51,373 bases of DNA. Source: Chitinophagaceae bacterium (lineage in GTDB: Bacteria; Bacteroidota; Bacteroidia; Cytophagales; Cytophagaceae). The stretch is taken from contig JAQBNS010000001.1 in assembly GCA_028288405.1 (NCBI GenBank), positions 1 to 51,373 of the forward strand, read 5' to 3'. Both the position numbers and the translations under genes were made by a program. This document shows, in pieces, positions 16,504 through 25,187 of this stretch; positions within the stretch are counted from its first letter, which is position 1, and every line of letters begins with the position of its first letter. The notes under the pieces were generated by a model. It worked only from the letters and a program-made list of their open reading frames with translations, was not told the origin of the DNA and did no database searches.

Positions 16504-16524
16504 TATGTTTGGAATCATTCTAAA
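16504..16524. promoter_or_regulatory. -7 element overlapped by Fur-box-like operator, copy 2
   Basis: TATGTTTG (16504-16511) is a TAnnTTTG element. It overlaps the palindrome TTTGGAAT-C-ATTCTAAA (16508-16524), which differs by one base from copy 1 at 15742-15758. A repressor bound here would block polymerase. The first gene of the heme locus starts 28 bases downstream. Confidence 0.65.
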
Positions 16525-16551
16525 CTATAGCATTCATCAAACCCCATTCTT

Positions 16552-17880
16552 ATGAAAAAAATAATTACTACTCTACTATGTACGCTTAGCCTATTTACTC
16601 AGGTGCAGGCACAAACACCTACCACCGTCAGCATGGGAGCTGCCTATGGTAACAACATCTGGTACAGCCTTGAAAACGGTAATGTAGGAACAGCACAATC
16701 TGCAACCAACTGGGACATCGCATTGGCCGCAACCATTTCTACTTCTTCTCCTATCGTGACTTCTGTGCTCTTCAATCCTAAGTCAGGAACTTTGTTTGTT
16801 GCGCCTAACGCCATCACTCCGGTAGATGATTTCGCTGATCTGGATACTGCCGGGATGGCTAATACATGGACCAAACTTTACAACAGCGATACCGAATGGG
16901 GTGTTGGAGCATTCAGTCAACCAGGTACAGGACATCCTGATTACGGATGGGGTACTTATGATGGCGTAAGTCACACTGGTTTTGCCGCAAGAAGAGTTTA
17001 CGTGATCCGTTACGGTAATGGCAGTTCAATACCTTATACGTACAAAAAACTATACCTCTCTTTGGCATTCGCAGGTGGTACTTACACGATCACGTACGAT
17101 AAACTGGATGGCTCTGATCCGCATACAGCAACAGTTGCCATAGCTGATTACAGCACAAAAGATTTTGTTTACTATTCTTTAGCCAACCATGTTGCAATAG
17201 ACAGAGAGCCTGCTAATACAGCATGGGATTTATTGTTCACTCAATATGTTTCTACCAGCGAATTATACAAAAGCAATCCTTCTTCGGCTACTCCAGGTGC
17301 CGCGAACCAATTGGTAGGTGGTGTATTGTTAAACAAAAATGTTACGGCTGCACAAGCCAGCAACGTAGCCGACAGAACTACTTATCAAGATGCTGCCGTT
17401 CAAACTTTTGTTTCAGACATCAATACCATCGGATGGGATTGGAAATACCTGAATGCTACTTTCGCATGGGAAACAGTAAGTGATACGGTTTACTTTATTG
17501 AGAAAAGCAACGGTGATATCTACTCCCTTTATTTTACAAGCTTCGGTGGTACTTCAACCGGTAACTTCAATTTTACACAACAAAAAGTAAGCACAGTAAC
17601 CGGTGTATTCGGAGAAGCTTCTGACAAAGCAAGCTTAGCGGTATATCCCAATCCTACCGCTTCTGGCAACGCCACAGTCCTCTATGATTTCAGCAACAGC
17701 AACAATGCCGTATTGAGTGTATCTGATTTGACCGGTAATGTAGTGTACACAGAAAACATCCAGTCTGCACCAGGTCTTAATGCTTATACGTTCTCTACCT
17801 CTTCTTTGAAAACAGGTTTATATGTTGTTTCCCTCACTGCAAACGGTGGTGTGTTGCAACAAAAACTGATGGTCAAATAA
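16552..17880 (+). CDS. HmuY-like heme-binding protein with T9SS sorting domain
   Basis: A 442-residue exported protein. Signal peptide MKKIITTLLCTLSLFTQVQAQ, a HmuY-like region (NWDIALAA, WDLLFTQYVSTSE, INTIGWDWKYLN, VYFIEKSNGDIYSLYF), then a type A T9SS C-terminal sorting domain from about residue 360 (LAVYPNPTASGNATVLYDF ... LKTGLYVVSL). HmuY of Porphyromonas captures heme outside the cell; here T9SS would carry it across the outer membrane to the surface or medium. Other HmuY proteins are lipoproteins, and the same locus also has that form. First gene after a Fur-box-like site. Confidence 0.8.
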   Translation: MKKIITTLLCTLSLFTQVQAQTPTTVSMGAAYGNNIWYSLENGNVGTAQSATNWDIALAATISTSSPIVTSVLFNPKSGTLFVAPNAITPVDDFADLDTAGMANTWTKLYNSDTEWGVGAFSQPGTGHPDYGWGTYDGVSHTGFAARRVYVIRYGNGSSIPYTYKKLYLSLAFAGGTYTITYDKLDGSDPHTATVAIADYSTKDFVYYSLANHVAIDREPANTAWDLLFTQYVSTSELYKSNPSSATPGAANQLVGGVLLNKNVTAAQASNVADRTTYQDAAVQTFVSDINTIGWDWKYLNATFAWETVSDTVYFIEKSNGDIYSLYFTSFGGTSTGNFNFTQQKVSTVTGVFGEASDKASLAVYPNPTASGNATVLYDFSNSNNAVLSVSDLTGNVVYTENIQSAPGLNAYTFSTSSLKTGLYVVSLTANGGVLQQKLMVK

Positions 17881-17933
17881 GTAATGCCTTTACCTTTAAA
17901 AATAAAAACTAGTCTACCCCACTCATTTCAATA

Positions 17934-18851
17934 ATGAAAAAAATATTAGCTCTTGCTTTATGCAGTATGGTGTGTGCAACCGCTTTCGCACAGAAAAACA
18001 AATTACAACAAGACCGTGAAGCGATATTGGCTTTCGCAGGATGTTATAAAGTGACGTTTGAATTTGCTGAAACCTTCGCTCCCGATACTGCTTACAAATA
18101 CCACGACCGCAAATTTGATTGGGGTATAGAACAAGTATCTGTTTTGGAAAACACAGAAAAGAAAATCGTTCTGCAACACTTGCTGATTGTAAATGATACC
18201 ATGATCATCAAACACTGGCGCCAGGATTGGGTATATGAGAATACCGATCTCCTGAGCTATTACAAAGACAACGAATGGAAAAAAGTAAAGCTCACTCCGG
18301 CACAGGCAAAAGGTACCTGGACGCAAAAAGTATTTCAGGTAGACGATAGCCCACGTTACGAAGGTTATGGCACCTGGATACACGTAGACGGTCGTCATTT
18401 CTGGGAAAGCACAGCGGACGCTCCTTTGCCACGCAGAGAAATCACCAAGCGCCAGGATTATAACGTCATGAAAAGACATTCCAACATGGAACTTACCAAT
18501 TACGGATGGGTGCTGGAACAAGACAATGAAAAAATAATCCGTTCTGAAAGCGGTGATAAATTATTGTGCTGGGAAAAAGGAATGGAAAAGTTTTTGAAAG
18601 GCGACTACAATTGCAAGCCAGGTGTTGACTGGTGGACAAAGAATGAAGCCTATTGGAAAGATGTTCGTGCCGTGTGGGGTGAAATTTATACTCAATCAGG
18701 TTCTTTGAAATTGGAAAAAAGAATAGACGATAAGTTTCTCTTCGAAAAACTATTTGCTCTCGGTGATGAATACGCTAAAAAAGCACCTTACCCTTCAGCG
18801 GAAGCAAAAGCAGCCATCAAAAAAACAATTACTCTTTACCTTAAGAAATAA
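17934..18851 (+). CDS. Secreted DUF6607-like protein in heme locus
   Basis: A 305-residue periplasmic or exported protein: signal peptide MKKILALALCSMVCATAFAQ, then a conserved domain with FAGCYKVTFEFAETFAPD, LQHLLIV, KHWRQDWVYEN and a Trp-rich second half (TNYGWVLEQDNEK, GVDWWTKNEAYWKDVRAVW). I believe this is the DUF6607 family, whose function is unknown to me. It sits 53 bases after the T9SS HmuY-like gene. A hairpin (18855-18884) separates it from the TonB receptor, so it may be the end of a short transcript. Confidence 0.6.
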   Translation: MKKILALALCSMVCATAFAQKNKLQQDREAILAFAGCYKVTFEFAETFAPDTAYKYHDRKFDWGIEQVSVLENTEKKIVLQHLLIVNDTMIIKHWRQDWVYENTDLLSYYKDNEWKKVKLTPAQAKGTWTQKVFQVDDSPRYEGYGTWIHVDGRHFWESTADAPLPRREITKRQDYNVMKRHSNMELTNYGWVLEQDNEKIIRSESGDKLLCWEKGMEKFLKGDYNCKPGVDWWTKNEAYWKDVRAVWGEIYTQSGSLKLEKRIDDKFLFEKLFALGDEYAKKAPYPSAEAKAAIKKTITLYLKK

Positions 18852-18854
18852 GTT

Positions 18855-18888
18855 GAGAAGCAGGAGTTCACACTCCTGCTTCTCTTTT
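18855..18888 (+). terminator. Terminator or attenuator hairpin inside the heme locus
   Basis: GAGAAGCAGGAGT (18855-18867) pairs perfectly with ACTCCTGCTTCTC (18872-18884), followed by TTTT. It could end the upstream transcript or reduce read-through into the receptor gene. Confidence 0.75.
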
Positions 18889-19004
18889 CAACTAACACAT
18901 CCACACGAGTAGCGGCATTGCAGGTCTTTTCTTTTAATACCGGGTGACTGAAAGGTAGTTTTTTATCTGTCATGTCGCTTGCTCACCAATGCTTTGATCT
19001 TATT

Positions 19005-21257
19005 ATGAATACAAAATTATTCTGTTTAGGGTTGGTCTTCTCATTGCTCAGTTATAAACAAGCATTGTCACAGACGCTTACTATACTCTCTGAAGAAAAG
19101 GAAGGTGTTCCTCAAAGTCATATTCTTTATACGAGTTTATCCAATCGCACGGCAGGCGTCTTATTGAGCGATGACAAAGGAAAAGTCTCATTGGATTCTA
19201 CGCTACAATCATCATTGCCTCTTGCTCTGGAAATATCATCTGTAGGCTATCAAAAGTATTACGACACCCTCTACTCTTTTTCCAATAAAACCTATTCCCT
19301 GAAATCAGAGGCCGTTGTACTGAATGAAGTAGTGATCACAGCGCAGTACGCTGCTAACAGCCCGGAAAAATCTGTACACAAAATAAAAATCATTGATCGT
19401 AAGAGGATCGACTTGCAAGGCGCACAAAACCTGCGCGATGTGCTGAGCAATGAAATGAATGTTCGCATCTCTCAGGATAATGTATTGGGAAGCAGCATGA
19501 GCCTGCAAGGAATTTCCGGACAGAATGTAAAAATATTAGTCGATGGCGTTCCGGTGATTGGACGGCTAGACGGCAACATTGATATTTCACAAATCAACCT
19601 GAACAATGTAGAACGCATTGAAATCATAGAAGGCCCATTGTCCGTGAATTACGGCAGTGATGCCTTGGCCGGAACCATCAACGTCATCACTAAAAAATCA
19701 CAGAAACGAACCTTGTCTTCTTCTTTGAATACTTACTACGAAAGTTCAGGTCAATACAATCTATCCCGAAGAATCGGTTATCAAAAAAACAAAAACAGCA
19801 TTGCCTTATCCGGTGGTCGCAATTACTTTGACGGTTGGCAAAAAAATGACCCTACCTTTCGCGTCGAAAAGAAAAACCTGGCCGACAGTTCCCGAGTTAA
19901 AGATTGGAAACCCAAAGAACAATACTTCGGAGCGCTTTTCTTAGGCCGTCAGATTAAAGAAGTGAAACTCGGCTATACAGCAGATGTCTTTCATGAAAAG
20001 ATCACCAATCGCGGAGCGCCAAGGCTTCCTTACAACGAAACAGCTTTTGATGATTATTACAGGACGTTGCGTATCAACCATACGATCAGCCTGAACGGTA
20101 AGTTGAATAAAAACTATAACATCAATGTCATCGGTTCTTATAACTATTTTCAACGGACGAAAAATACTTATTTCAAAGACCTGACCAATCTGAATGAAAC
20201 ACTCAGTACCAACAGCGGTGATCAGGATACTACAAAATTCAAAACATTCATGAGCAGAGGAAGCATCAGTTACATCAAAGACTCCGCTGCTCTACACTAT
20301 GAACTGGGTTACGACCTGAACAACGAAACCGGTTACGGTGCCCGCATTAAAAACAGTAAACAAACCATAGGAGATTACGCGGCATTCGGAAGTGTGGAAT
20401 ACAGTCCGGTTAAAGCATTGGTCATACGCCCCGGTCTTCGCTATGCTTATAATACAGCATATACCGCACCACTTCTTCCTTCTTTGAATATCCGCTATCT
20501 GGTGAGAGAATTTACATTCAGAGCATCCTATGCCAAAGGATTCAGAGCGCCTTCCGTAAAAGATTTATACTTCTACTTTGTGGACATCAATCACAATATT
20601 GTAGGTAATCCCAACTTGCAAGCAGAATCCTCTGACAACTTTACCTTGTCAACCGTATGGCAAAAAAATCAGCATCAGAAAGTATATAAAATAGAAGCTT
20701 CTGCTTTCTATAATCAGATTCATAACCTGATCACCTTAGCTCTAATAACGGGTACAGAATACACCTATACAAATATTGGCACTTACAAAACACAAGGAGT
20801 AAACGTCAACACGGAACTCGCTATTCGACACGTGAAGCTGGTGATCGGCGGTTCCTATATTGGCCGCTACAACATCTTGTCAGAAACCAGCGATGTAGAA
20901 ACATTCACCTATTCTCCGGAGATCCGATCGAATCTTGTGTACGAATTCAAAAAAGCAAATCTATCTGTTGCCCTGTTTTACAAATACAACGGCGCACTCA
21001 ATGCCTTTGCTTTAGATGCCGACGATAAAGTTTATCAGACAACGATACAAGCCTATCACATGGCAGATCTTTCGATCACAAAATCTTTCTGGCAAAAACG
21101 TGTGGGCCTTACCATCGGAAGTAAAAACTTATTCGACGTTAAAAGTATTACCGGTTCCGCATCCGGAAGCGCACACTCTGCAGGTACTAACAGCTTATCC
21201 GTTGGAATGGGCAGAACTTATTTCCTCAAACTAGACATTTTGATCAATAGCCGATAA
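19005..21257 (+). CDS. TonB-dependent outer-membrane receptor (probable heme)
   Basis: A 750-residue outer-membrane receptor. Signal peptide about 1-23, a short carboxypeptidase-like beta domain (residues ~25-105), then the plug: NLRDVLSNEMNVRI, SLQGISGQNVKILVDG, IEIIEGPLSVNYGSDALAGTINVIT. The barrel follows and ends in an aromatic-rich strand. The plug motifs match heme/siderophore receptors of the HmuR type. ATG at 19005 is preferred over an upstream in-frame ATG at 18972 because it opens the signal peptide. It is coupled by a one-base overlap (TAATG) with the HmuY-like lipoprotein gene, the classical HmuR-HmuY pairing. Confidence 0.85.
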   Translation: MNTKLFCLGLVFSLLSYKQALSQTLTILSEEKEGVPQSHILYTSLSNRTAGVLLSDDKGKVSLDSTLQSSLPLALEISSVGYQKYYDTLYSFSNKTYSLKSEAVVLNEVVITAQYAANSPEKSVHKIKIIDRKRIDLQGAQNLRDVLSNEMNVRISQDNVLGSSMSLQGISGQNVKILVDGVPVIGRLDGNIDISQINLNNVERIEIIEGPLSVNYGSDALAGTINVITKKSQKRTLSSSLNTYYESSGQYNLSRRIGYQKNKNSIALSGGRNYFDGWQKNDPTFRVEKKNLADSSRVKDWKPKEQYFGALFLGRQIKEVKLGYTADVFHEKITNRGAPRLPYNETAFDDYYRTLRINHTISLNGKLNKNYNINVIGSYNYFQRTKNTYFKDLTNLNETLSTNSGDQDTTKFKTFMSRGSISYIKDSAALHYELGYDLNNETGYGARIKNSKQTIGDYAAFGSVEYSPVKALVIRPGLRYAYNTAYTAPLLPSLNIRYLVREFTFRASYAKGFRAPSVKDLYFYFVDINHNIVGNPNLQAESSDNFTLSTVWQKNQHQKVYKIEASAFYNQIHNLITLALITGTEYTYTNIGTYKTQGVNVNTELAIRHVKLVIGGSYIGRYNILSETSDVETFTYSPEIRSNLVYEFKKANLSVALFYKYNGALNAFALDADDKVYQTTIQAYHMADLSITKSFWQKRVGLTIGSKNLFDVKSITGSASGSAHSAGTNSLSVGMGRTYFLKLDILINSR

Positions 21258-22231
21258 TGAAAACAATCGCTATACTTTGTTGCCTGATGCTTCAGGTCTT
21301 GCTGCTGAACAGTTGTGAAGTCAAAGAACTACCTGTACCGATACACGATGCAGGCAACGTGATCACTACAACGGTAGACATGAATACTTCTTACAAGTGG
21401 CAAATTTATTACAGCCTTGAAACCAATACCATGATCAGCAAAGTAGCCAAAAGTTCCTGGGATCTGGGTTTTGAAACAGGTGATGGCGGTTATCATATCA
21501 TATTGAACACCTCCAAATTCATGTATGCCTATAATACTCACAATACCAATTTTTCCGCCGTTACGGATACCACTGGTTTTGCGAATAGCAAACGTTGGGA
21601 TGAACCTTCCGGCAACCTTGATTCTACAGCTATAGGAGATTGGAGAACAGCAGGAGAAGTATACATCATCGACAGAGGATACGATGAGACAGGCGCGCAG
21701 CAAGGATTTAGAAAAATGATCTTCACCGCTGTCAATACCACAGAATACACCGTGAAATATGCCAAGATGAATGGTACAGGAGAAATCACCTTTCACGTTT
21801 CAAAAGACAATGCCTGCAATTTTTCCTTTCTCTCTATTACAGGAAGTGGCTCACAAGTCACTGTAGAGCCGCCGAAAGATCAATGGGACATTTGTTTTTC
21901 ACAATACACACACATTTTCTATAACCCTACCATGCCTTACCTGGTAACGGGTTGCTTGCACAACCGATACAATACAACAGCAGCAAAAGAAAGCACCAAA
22001 TCCTTTACAGCACTCTCTTTCCCGGATACCTACGACTATACTTTTTCATCGGCAATCAATACGATCGGTTACGATTGGAAAACATTTTCCGGTACAACCT
22101 ATGCAACAGATCCTAACAAATGCTACTTGTTAAAAAACAGTAAAGGTCATTTCTTCAAACTTCATTTCATTGACTTTTACAACACAACAGGAGATAAAGG
22201 CAATCCAAAATGGGAGTATCAATTGCTCTGA
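21257..22231 (+). CDS. HmuY-like lipoprotein (heme-binding)
   Basis: A 324-residue lipoprotein with lipobox LLNSC (Cys20). The HmuY-like domain shows SYKWQIYYSLETN, SSWDLGFETGD, QWDICFSQYTH, INTIGYDWKTF and CYLLKNSKGHFFKLHFIDFYN, ending in KWEYQLL without any sorting domain. It shares motif order with the T9SS-exported protein at 16552-17880. It starts inside the receptor stop codon and so is made with it. Likely role is surface-anchored heme capture handed to the receptor (inference from HmuY). Confidence 0.8.
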   Translation: MKTIAILCCLMLQVLLLNSCEVKELPVPIHDAGNVITTTVDMNTSYKWQIYYSLETNTMISKVAKSSWDLGFETGDGGYHIILNTSKFMYAYNTHNTNFSAVTDTTGFANSKRWDEPSGNLDSTAIGDWRTAGEVYIIDRGYDETGAQQGFRKMIFTAVNTTEYTVKYAKMNGTGEITFHVSKDNACNFSFLSITGSGSQVTVEPPKDQWDICFSQYTHIFYNPTMPYLVTGCLHNRYNTTAAKESTKSFTALSFPDTYDYTFSSAINTIGYDWKTFSGTTYATDPNKCYLLKNSKGHFFKLHFIDFYNTTGDKGNPKWEYQLL

Positions 22232-22529
22232 TTAAAATTTTAATCAACTTTTAATTTTTGGAGCCTTACTTTTTAAAAGAGGCTGGTCTTCTTATTTATA
22301 GTCCTCATTTATTTCATCTGTGTTTAAAGTAAAGGTTGCATTGTTTTTTTTTGATCTCATTTTACCAAATCAACCTTCTATTCTACCCTCTTTTAAAAAA
22401 TAGACTCTCCTGTATTTTGACTGGAATATTCCCGTGTAAGGTTTGTCAAGCATTTAGGCTTGTTAATTGAAACGGGGTTAAATAAATTAAACCATTATTT
22501 ATCCGCTAATTAAATTATCATCCGCTATC
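22232..22529. other. AT-rich gap after the heme locus
   Basis: About 300 bases without a gene. A palindrome GATTAAAATTTTAATC (22230-22245) overlaps the preceding stop codon. The rest is T-rich on the plus strand, with no clear terminator and no convincing TAnnTTTG promoter that I can assign. Confidence 0.4.
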
Positions 22530-23984
22530 ATGAAAAAAATCACCTTCCTTCTACTGGCGGTGCTTGGCATATCCTATGCAAGCCTGGCCCAATCCAACGT
22601 TTCGTTTGGAAGTCCTTATTCAAGTGTGGACGCCCCGTACAACCATTATTTCTATAATGGAAATGAGCTGCTCTCTGTAAAAGCAGAACGTCAAAAACTA
22701 GTTTTACAAAAACTAAACAGTACAACTCTTAGCGAAATTTCAAGTAAAACATTTACTGATCTTCCTAAGCACTATAAAATAGAATACACCGTGGAAACAG
22801 GTGGTAAATTCTATTTACTCTATTCTGTGTCCGGCAAAAACAATTTGCAGCTATTCGCACGTGAAATTGATTTTGCACAAGGAACCTTTGCTTCGGAAGC
22901 CAAACAAATCATCAGCACAGAAGGCTCGCTGAAAAAGAAGTCTTCCGTGGGACTGAGAAGTTCTTATGACCAGTCAAAATTATTGATCTTTTACTCCTTG
23001 GCCACGGCAGATAAAAATACTACTGTAACAGGGATGCATGTATTCAATGCTTCTCTCGAAACAGTATGGAAGAATCAATTCAAATCAACCTCCAATGAAC
23101 AACAGCTTGACTTTGCTGTAGACGCGGCAGGCACTGTGTACTATCTGACTGAAAAAAATTCATCCATTACGCTGACCACTACCTCTTCTGCGGGAGAACC
23201 TTCTGTACAAGCCATCTCTTTAGATAAAAAAACAATACGCAAAATCGGATTGTTTGAAACTTCTCCGGAAGATATACTCTGCGCAGGCTTCTACAATAAA
23301 GATATCAATACCAGTGCTGCAGGCGGCTTATTTATTTTGAAATCGAAACACTTAAACGAAGCCATTACTTGTCCGATCTCACAAAGTGTCATGCAACAAT
23401 ATACTTCTGATATACAGCAATATGCTACACAATTTATGTTGAAAGAAGTTATTCTTGAAAAAGACGGAGGTTTAACACTGATCGGAGAAAGCCAACGCCG
23501 TGAGACCATTCACTACTATACGCCTAAAGGACTCGCCCGCAATGCTTACTTCTTGCATTACGACGACATACTTGTTACTAAAATAGATGCTGCGGGAAAC
23601 TTAACCTGGATGAGAAAATTACCCAAGCGTCAAACAGGCAAAGCGACTGAAGGACAAGGTGTAATGTCTTACCGTTACATGGCGAGTGAGAATAATTACT
23701 ACCTTATTTTCCTGGACAACGAAAACAATAAGAGCGTATCACTGGATGATGCACCTGTTAACTACGTGAATGGAGAGGCAGGCGCATTGACTGCATATGA
23801 AATCAGTAAGGATAAAGGCGCTGTTACTAAACTGTCTATACTCAACACCAACGATGAACACCATTTGAAGGTCAGCGATTTTTCTACGCAAAAAATTATC
23901 CCTGTCGATACAGCAAGTTTTGTATTGGAGTTTTCTAAAAAAGGTAAAGAAGATGTGCTCATGAAGACAGTCTTCACACAGTAA
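22530..23984 (+). CDS. Large secreted protein of unknown function
   Basis: A 484-residue exported protein: signal peptide MKKITFLLLAVLGISYASLAQ, then a beta-rich sequence with repeated strand-turn patterns (LLIFYSLATADK, VYYLTEKNSS, ILCAGFYNKD, YYLIFLDNENNK) that suggest a propeller-like fold. There is no T9SS domain or lipobox. It is similar in layout to the exported protein at 49008-50576, though I cannot show homology by eye. Monocistronic, with a strong terminator. Confidence 0.6.
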   Translation: MKKITFLLLAVLGISYASLAQSNVSFGSPYSSVDAPYNHYFYNGNELLSVKAERQKLVLQKLNSTTLSEISSKTFTDLPKHYKIEYTVETGGKFYLLYSVSGKNNLQLFAREIDFAQGTFASEAKQIISTEGSLKKKSSVGLRSSYDQSKLLIFYSLATADKNTTVTGMHVFNASLETVWKNQFKSTSNEQQLDFAVDAAGTVYYLTEKNSSITLTTTSSAGEPSVQAISLDKKTIRKIGLFETSPEDILCAGFYNKDINTSAAGGLFILKSKHLNEAITCPISQSVMQQYTSDIQQYATQFMLKEVILEKDGGLTLIGESQRRETIHYYTPKGLARNAYFLHYDDILVTKIDAAGNLTWMRKLPKRQTGKATEGQGVMSYRYMASENNYYLIFLDNENNKSVSLDDAPVNYVNGEAGALTAYEISKDKGAVTKLSILNTNDEHHLKVSDFSTQKIIPVDTASFVLEFSKKGKEDVLMKTVFTQ

Positions 23985-23989
23985 ATACG

Positions 23990-24033
23990 AATACAGGTGA
24001 CAGATCATTTGGCTCTGTCACCTGTATTTTTTC
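23990..24033 (+). terminator. Intrinsic terminator
   Basis: AATACAGGTGACAGA (23990-24004) pairs perfectly with TCTGTCACCTGTATT (24014-24028), followed by a T-run. It ends the transcript of the 484-residue secreted protein. Confidence 0.9.
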
Positions 24034-24158
24034 TATAAAATGGATTTTAACATACTCCGACAAAGACAATCCCCCCTTCAAGATCCCCCAAAGTTCTGCA
24101 CCTAATTTTGCTCATTTTGGGAATTTTTTTTCTTACCATGTTAAAAATTACCCATTCT

Positions 24159-24189
24159 ATTGCCTCTATTTCTATTCGCACTATATTTG
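24159..24189 (+). promoter_or_regulatory. Promoter of the beta-barrel gene
   Basis: ATTG (24159-24162), a 19-base spacer and TATATTTG (24182-24189) form a near-ideal Bacteroidota promoter, 33 bases before the ATG at 24223. Confidence 0.65.
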
Positions 24190-24222
24190 CTCATCGAACA
24201 GAAAACATTATTATTTATAGCT

Positions 24223-24828
24223 ATGAAAAAACACCTTCTTATTTTGGCGATGCTTGTTGTCGGTATCTCCACTTCTTATGCACAAAAAAGATCAACAGGT
24301 TCTAATGTCGGCACAAACGCTGAAAAAAATATGGGAATCGGAGTACGCCTTGGTGATCCGTCTGGAGTTACATTCAAAAAATACTTTGGAACGAAAGCAG
24401 CATTGGAATTTAATGCCGGTGTATCTACATTCATTTCCGGATATAATTACGATTATGATTATGATAAACATTATCATCAAAATGGTTATTACGGGTACGG
24501 GCATGATAATCGTTTCGGAATGTCCTTCCAGGCACATTATACAAGATTGTTTGACATCAGACCAGTAACAGGTTTGCAATGGTATGCAGGCGCAGGTTTG
24601 CAACTGAGAACGATCTCTTACAAATACTATTACTATGATGACTTAGGCAACTATCACAATGACAGAGCTACTTATGCTCAGTTCGGTCTAGATGCTTTAG
24701 GTGGTGCGGAATATACTTTCAAAGATGCTCCCTTTTCTGTATTCGCTGATGTAAACTTCTTTATCAACTTTGTCAACAATCCAGGTGTTTATGTACAACC
24801 AGGTGTTGGTGGACGTTTCAATTTCTAG
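24223..24828 (+). CDS. Outer-membrane beta-barrel protein
   Basis: A 201-residue outer-membrane protein. Signal peptide MKKHLLILAMLVVGISTSYAQ, then alternating amphipathic strands (MGIGVRLGDPSGVTFKKYF, TGLQWYAGAGLQLRTISY, PFSVFADVNFFINF) ending in the terminal phenylalanine VGGRFNF typical of barrel insertion signals. One loop is a Tyr/Asp/His/Gly-rich stretch (around residues 75-100). Size suggests an 8-strand barrel. ATG at 24223 sits at the right distance from the promoter; an upstream in-frame ATG lies before the -7 element. Confidence 0.75.
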   Translation: MKKHLLILAMLVVGISTSYAQKRSTGSNVGTNAEKNMGIGVRLGDPSGVTFKKYFGTKAALEFNAGVSTFISGYNYDYDYDKHYHQNGYYGYGHDNRFGMSFQAHYTRLFDIRPVTGLQWYAGAGLQLRTISYKYYYYDDLGNYHNDRATYAQFGLDALGGAEYTFKDAPFSVFADVNFFINFVNNPGVYVQPGVGGRFNF

Positions 24829-25187
24829 AAATTATTACTCATCATAAAAAAGCCCTGCTATGAAATTCATAGCAGGGCTTTTTTTATACTAGCTGTCTTA
24901 CCCCGTTTGAGAGCGTAAGAGTGGAGAGCGAAGTCTGAACACTGTTTCTACGCTACGCTCTGTTTCTGTTTTTTATTTTATTCTATCTGTCTTACCCTTA
25001 AATACCTTAAAGGGGTAAGACAGATAGAGTTAACGCAAACAGTTTAGTATTGTCAAACAGTGTCAGGTCTGAAGACCTGACACCCGATAAAATAAGAAAG
25101 AGAAACAGAAAGAGAAAGAGAAAGAGTGTATGCATCTTTCTCTTTCTTTAAAGTCCCCTTCAGGGGATTTAGGGGTAAGACAGTTTG
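24829..25187. repeat. Intergenic repeat block of the GGGGTAAGACAG family
   Basis: The gap between convergent genes holds a terminator (24846-24885), a left fragment (24892-24904, gctgtcttacccc) and a perfect 15-bp inverted repeat CTATCTGTCTTACCC (24983-24997 with 25013-25027). A hairpin around 25060-25083 (tgtcaggtctgaagacctgaca type) and the full unit at 25151-25183 complete it. The last unit ends 5 bases before the GH3-like gene stop. Similar units occur at 34345-34498 and 37842-37975. Confidence 0.7.
24846..24885 (+). terminator. Intrinsic terminator of the beta-barrel gene
   Basis: Perfect stem built on AAAAGCCCTGCTATGAA and its complement, with poly-T on both strands, directly after the stop codon. 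Confidence 0.9.

Noticed and set aside
18003-18521. A 172-codon open frame antisense to the DUF6607-like gene
   Set aside because: The plus-strand frame has a signal peptide and conserved motifs; the antisense frame has neither.
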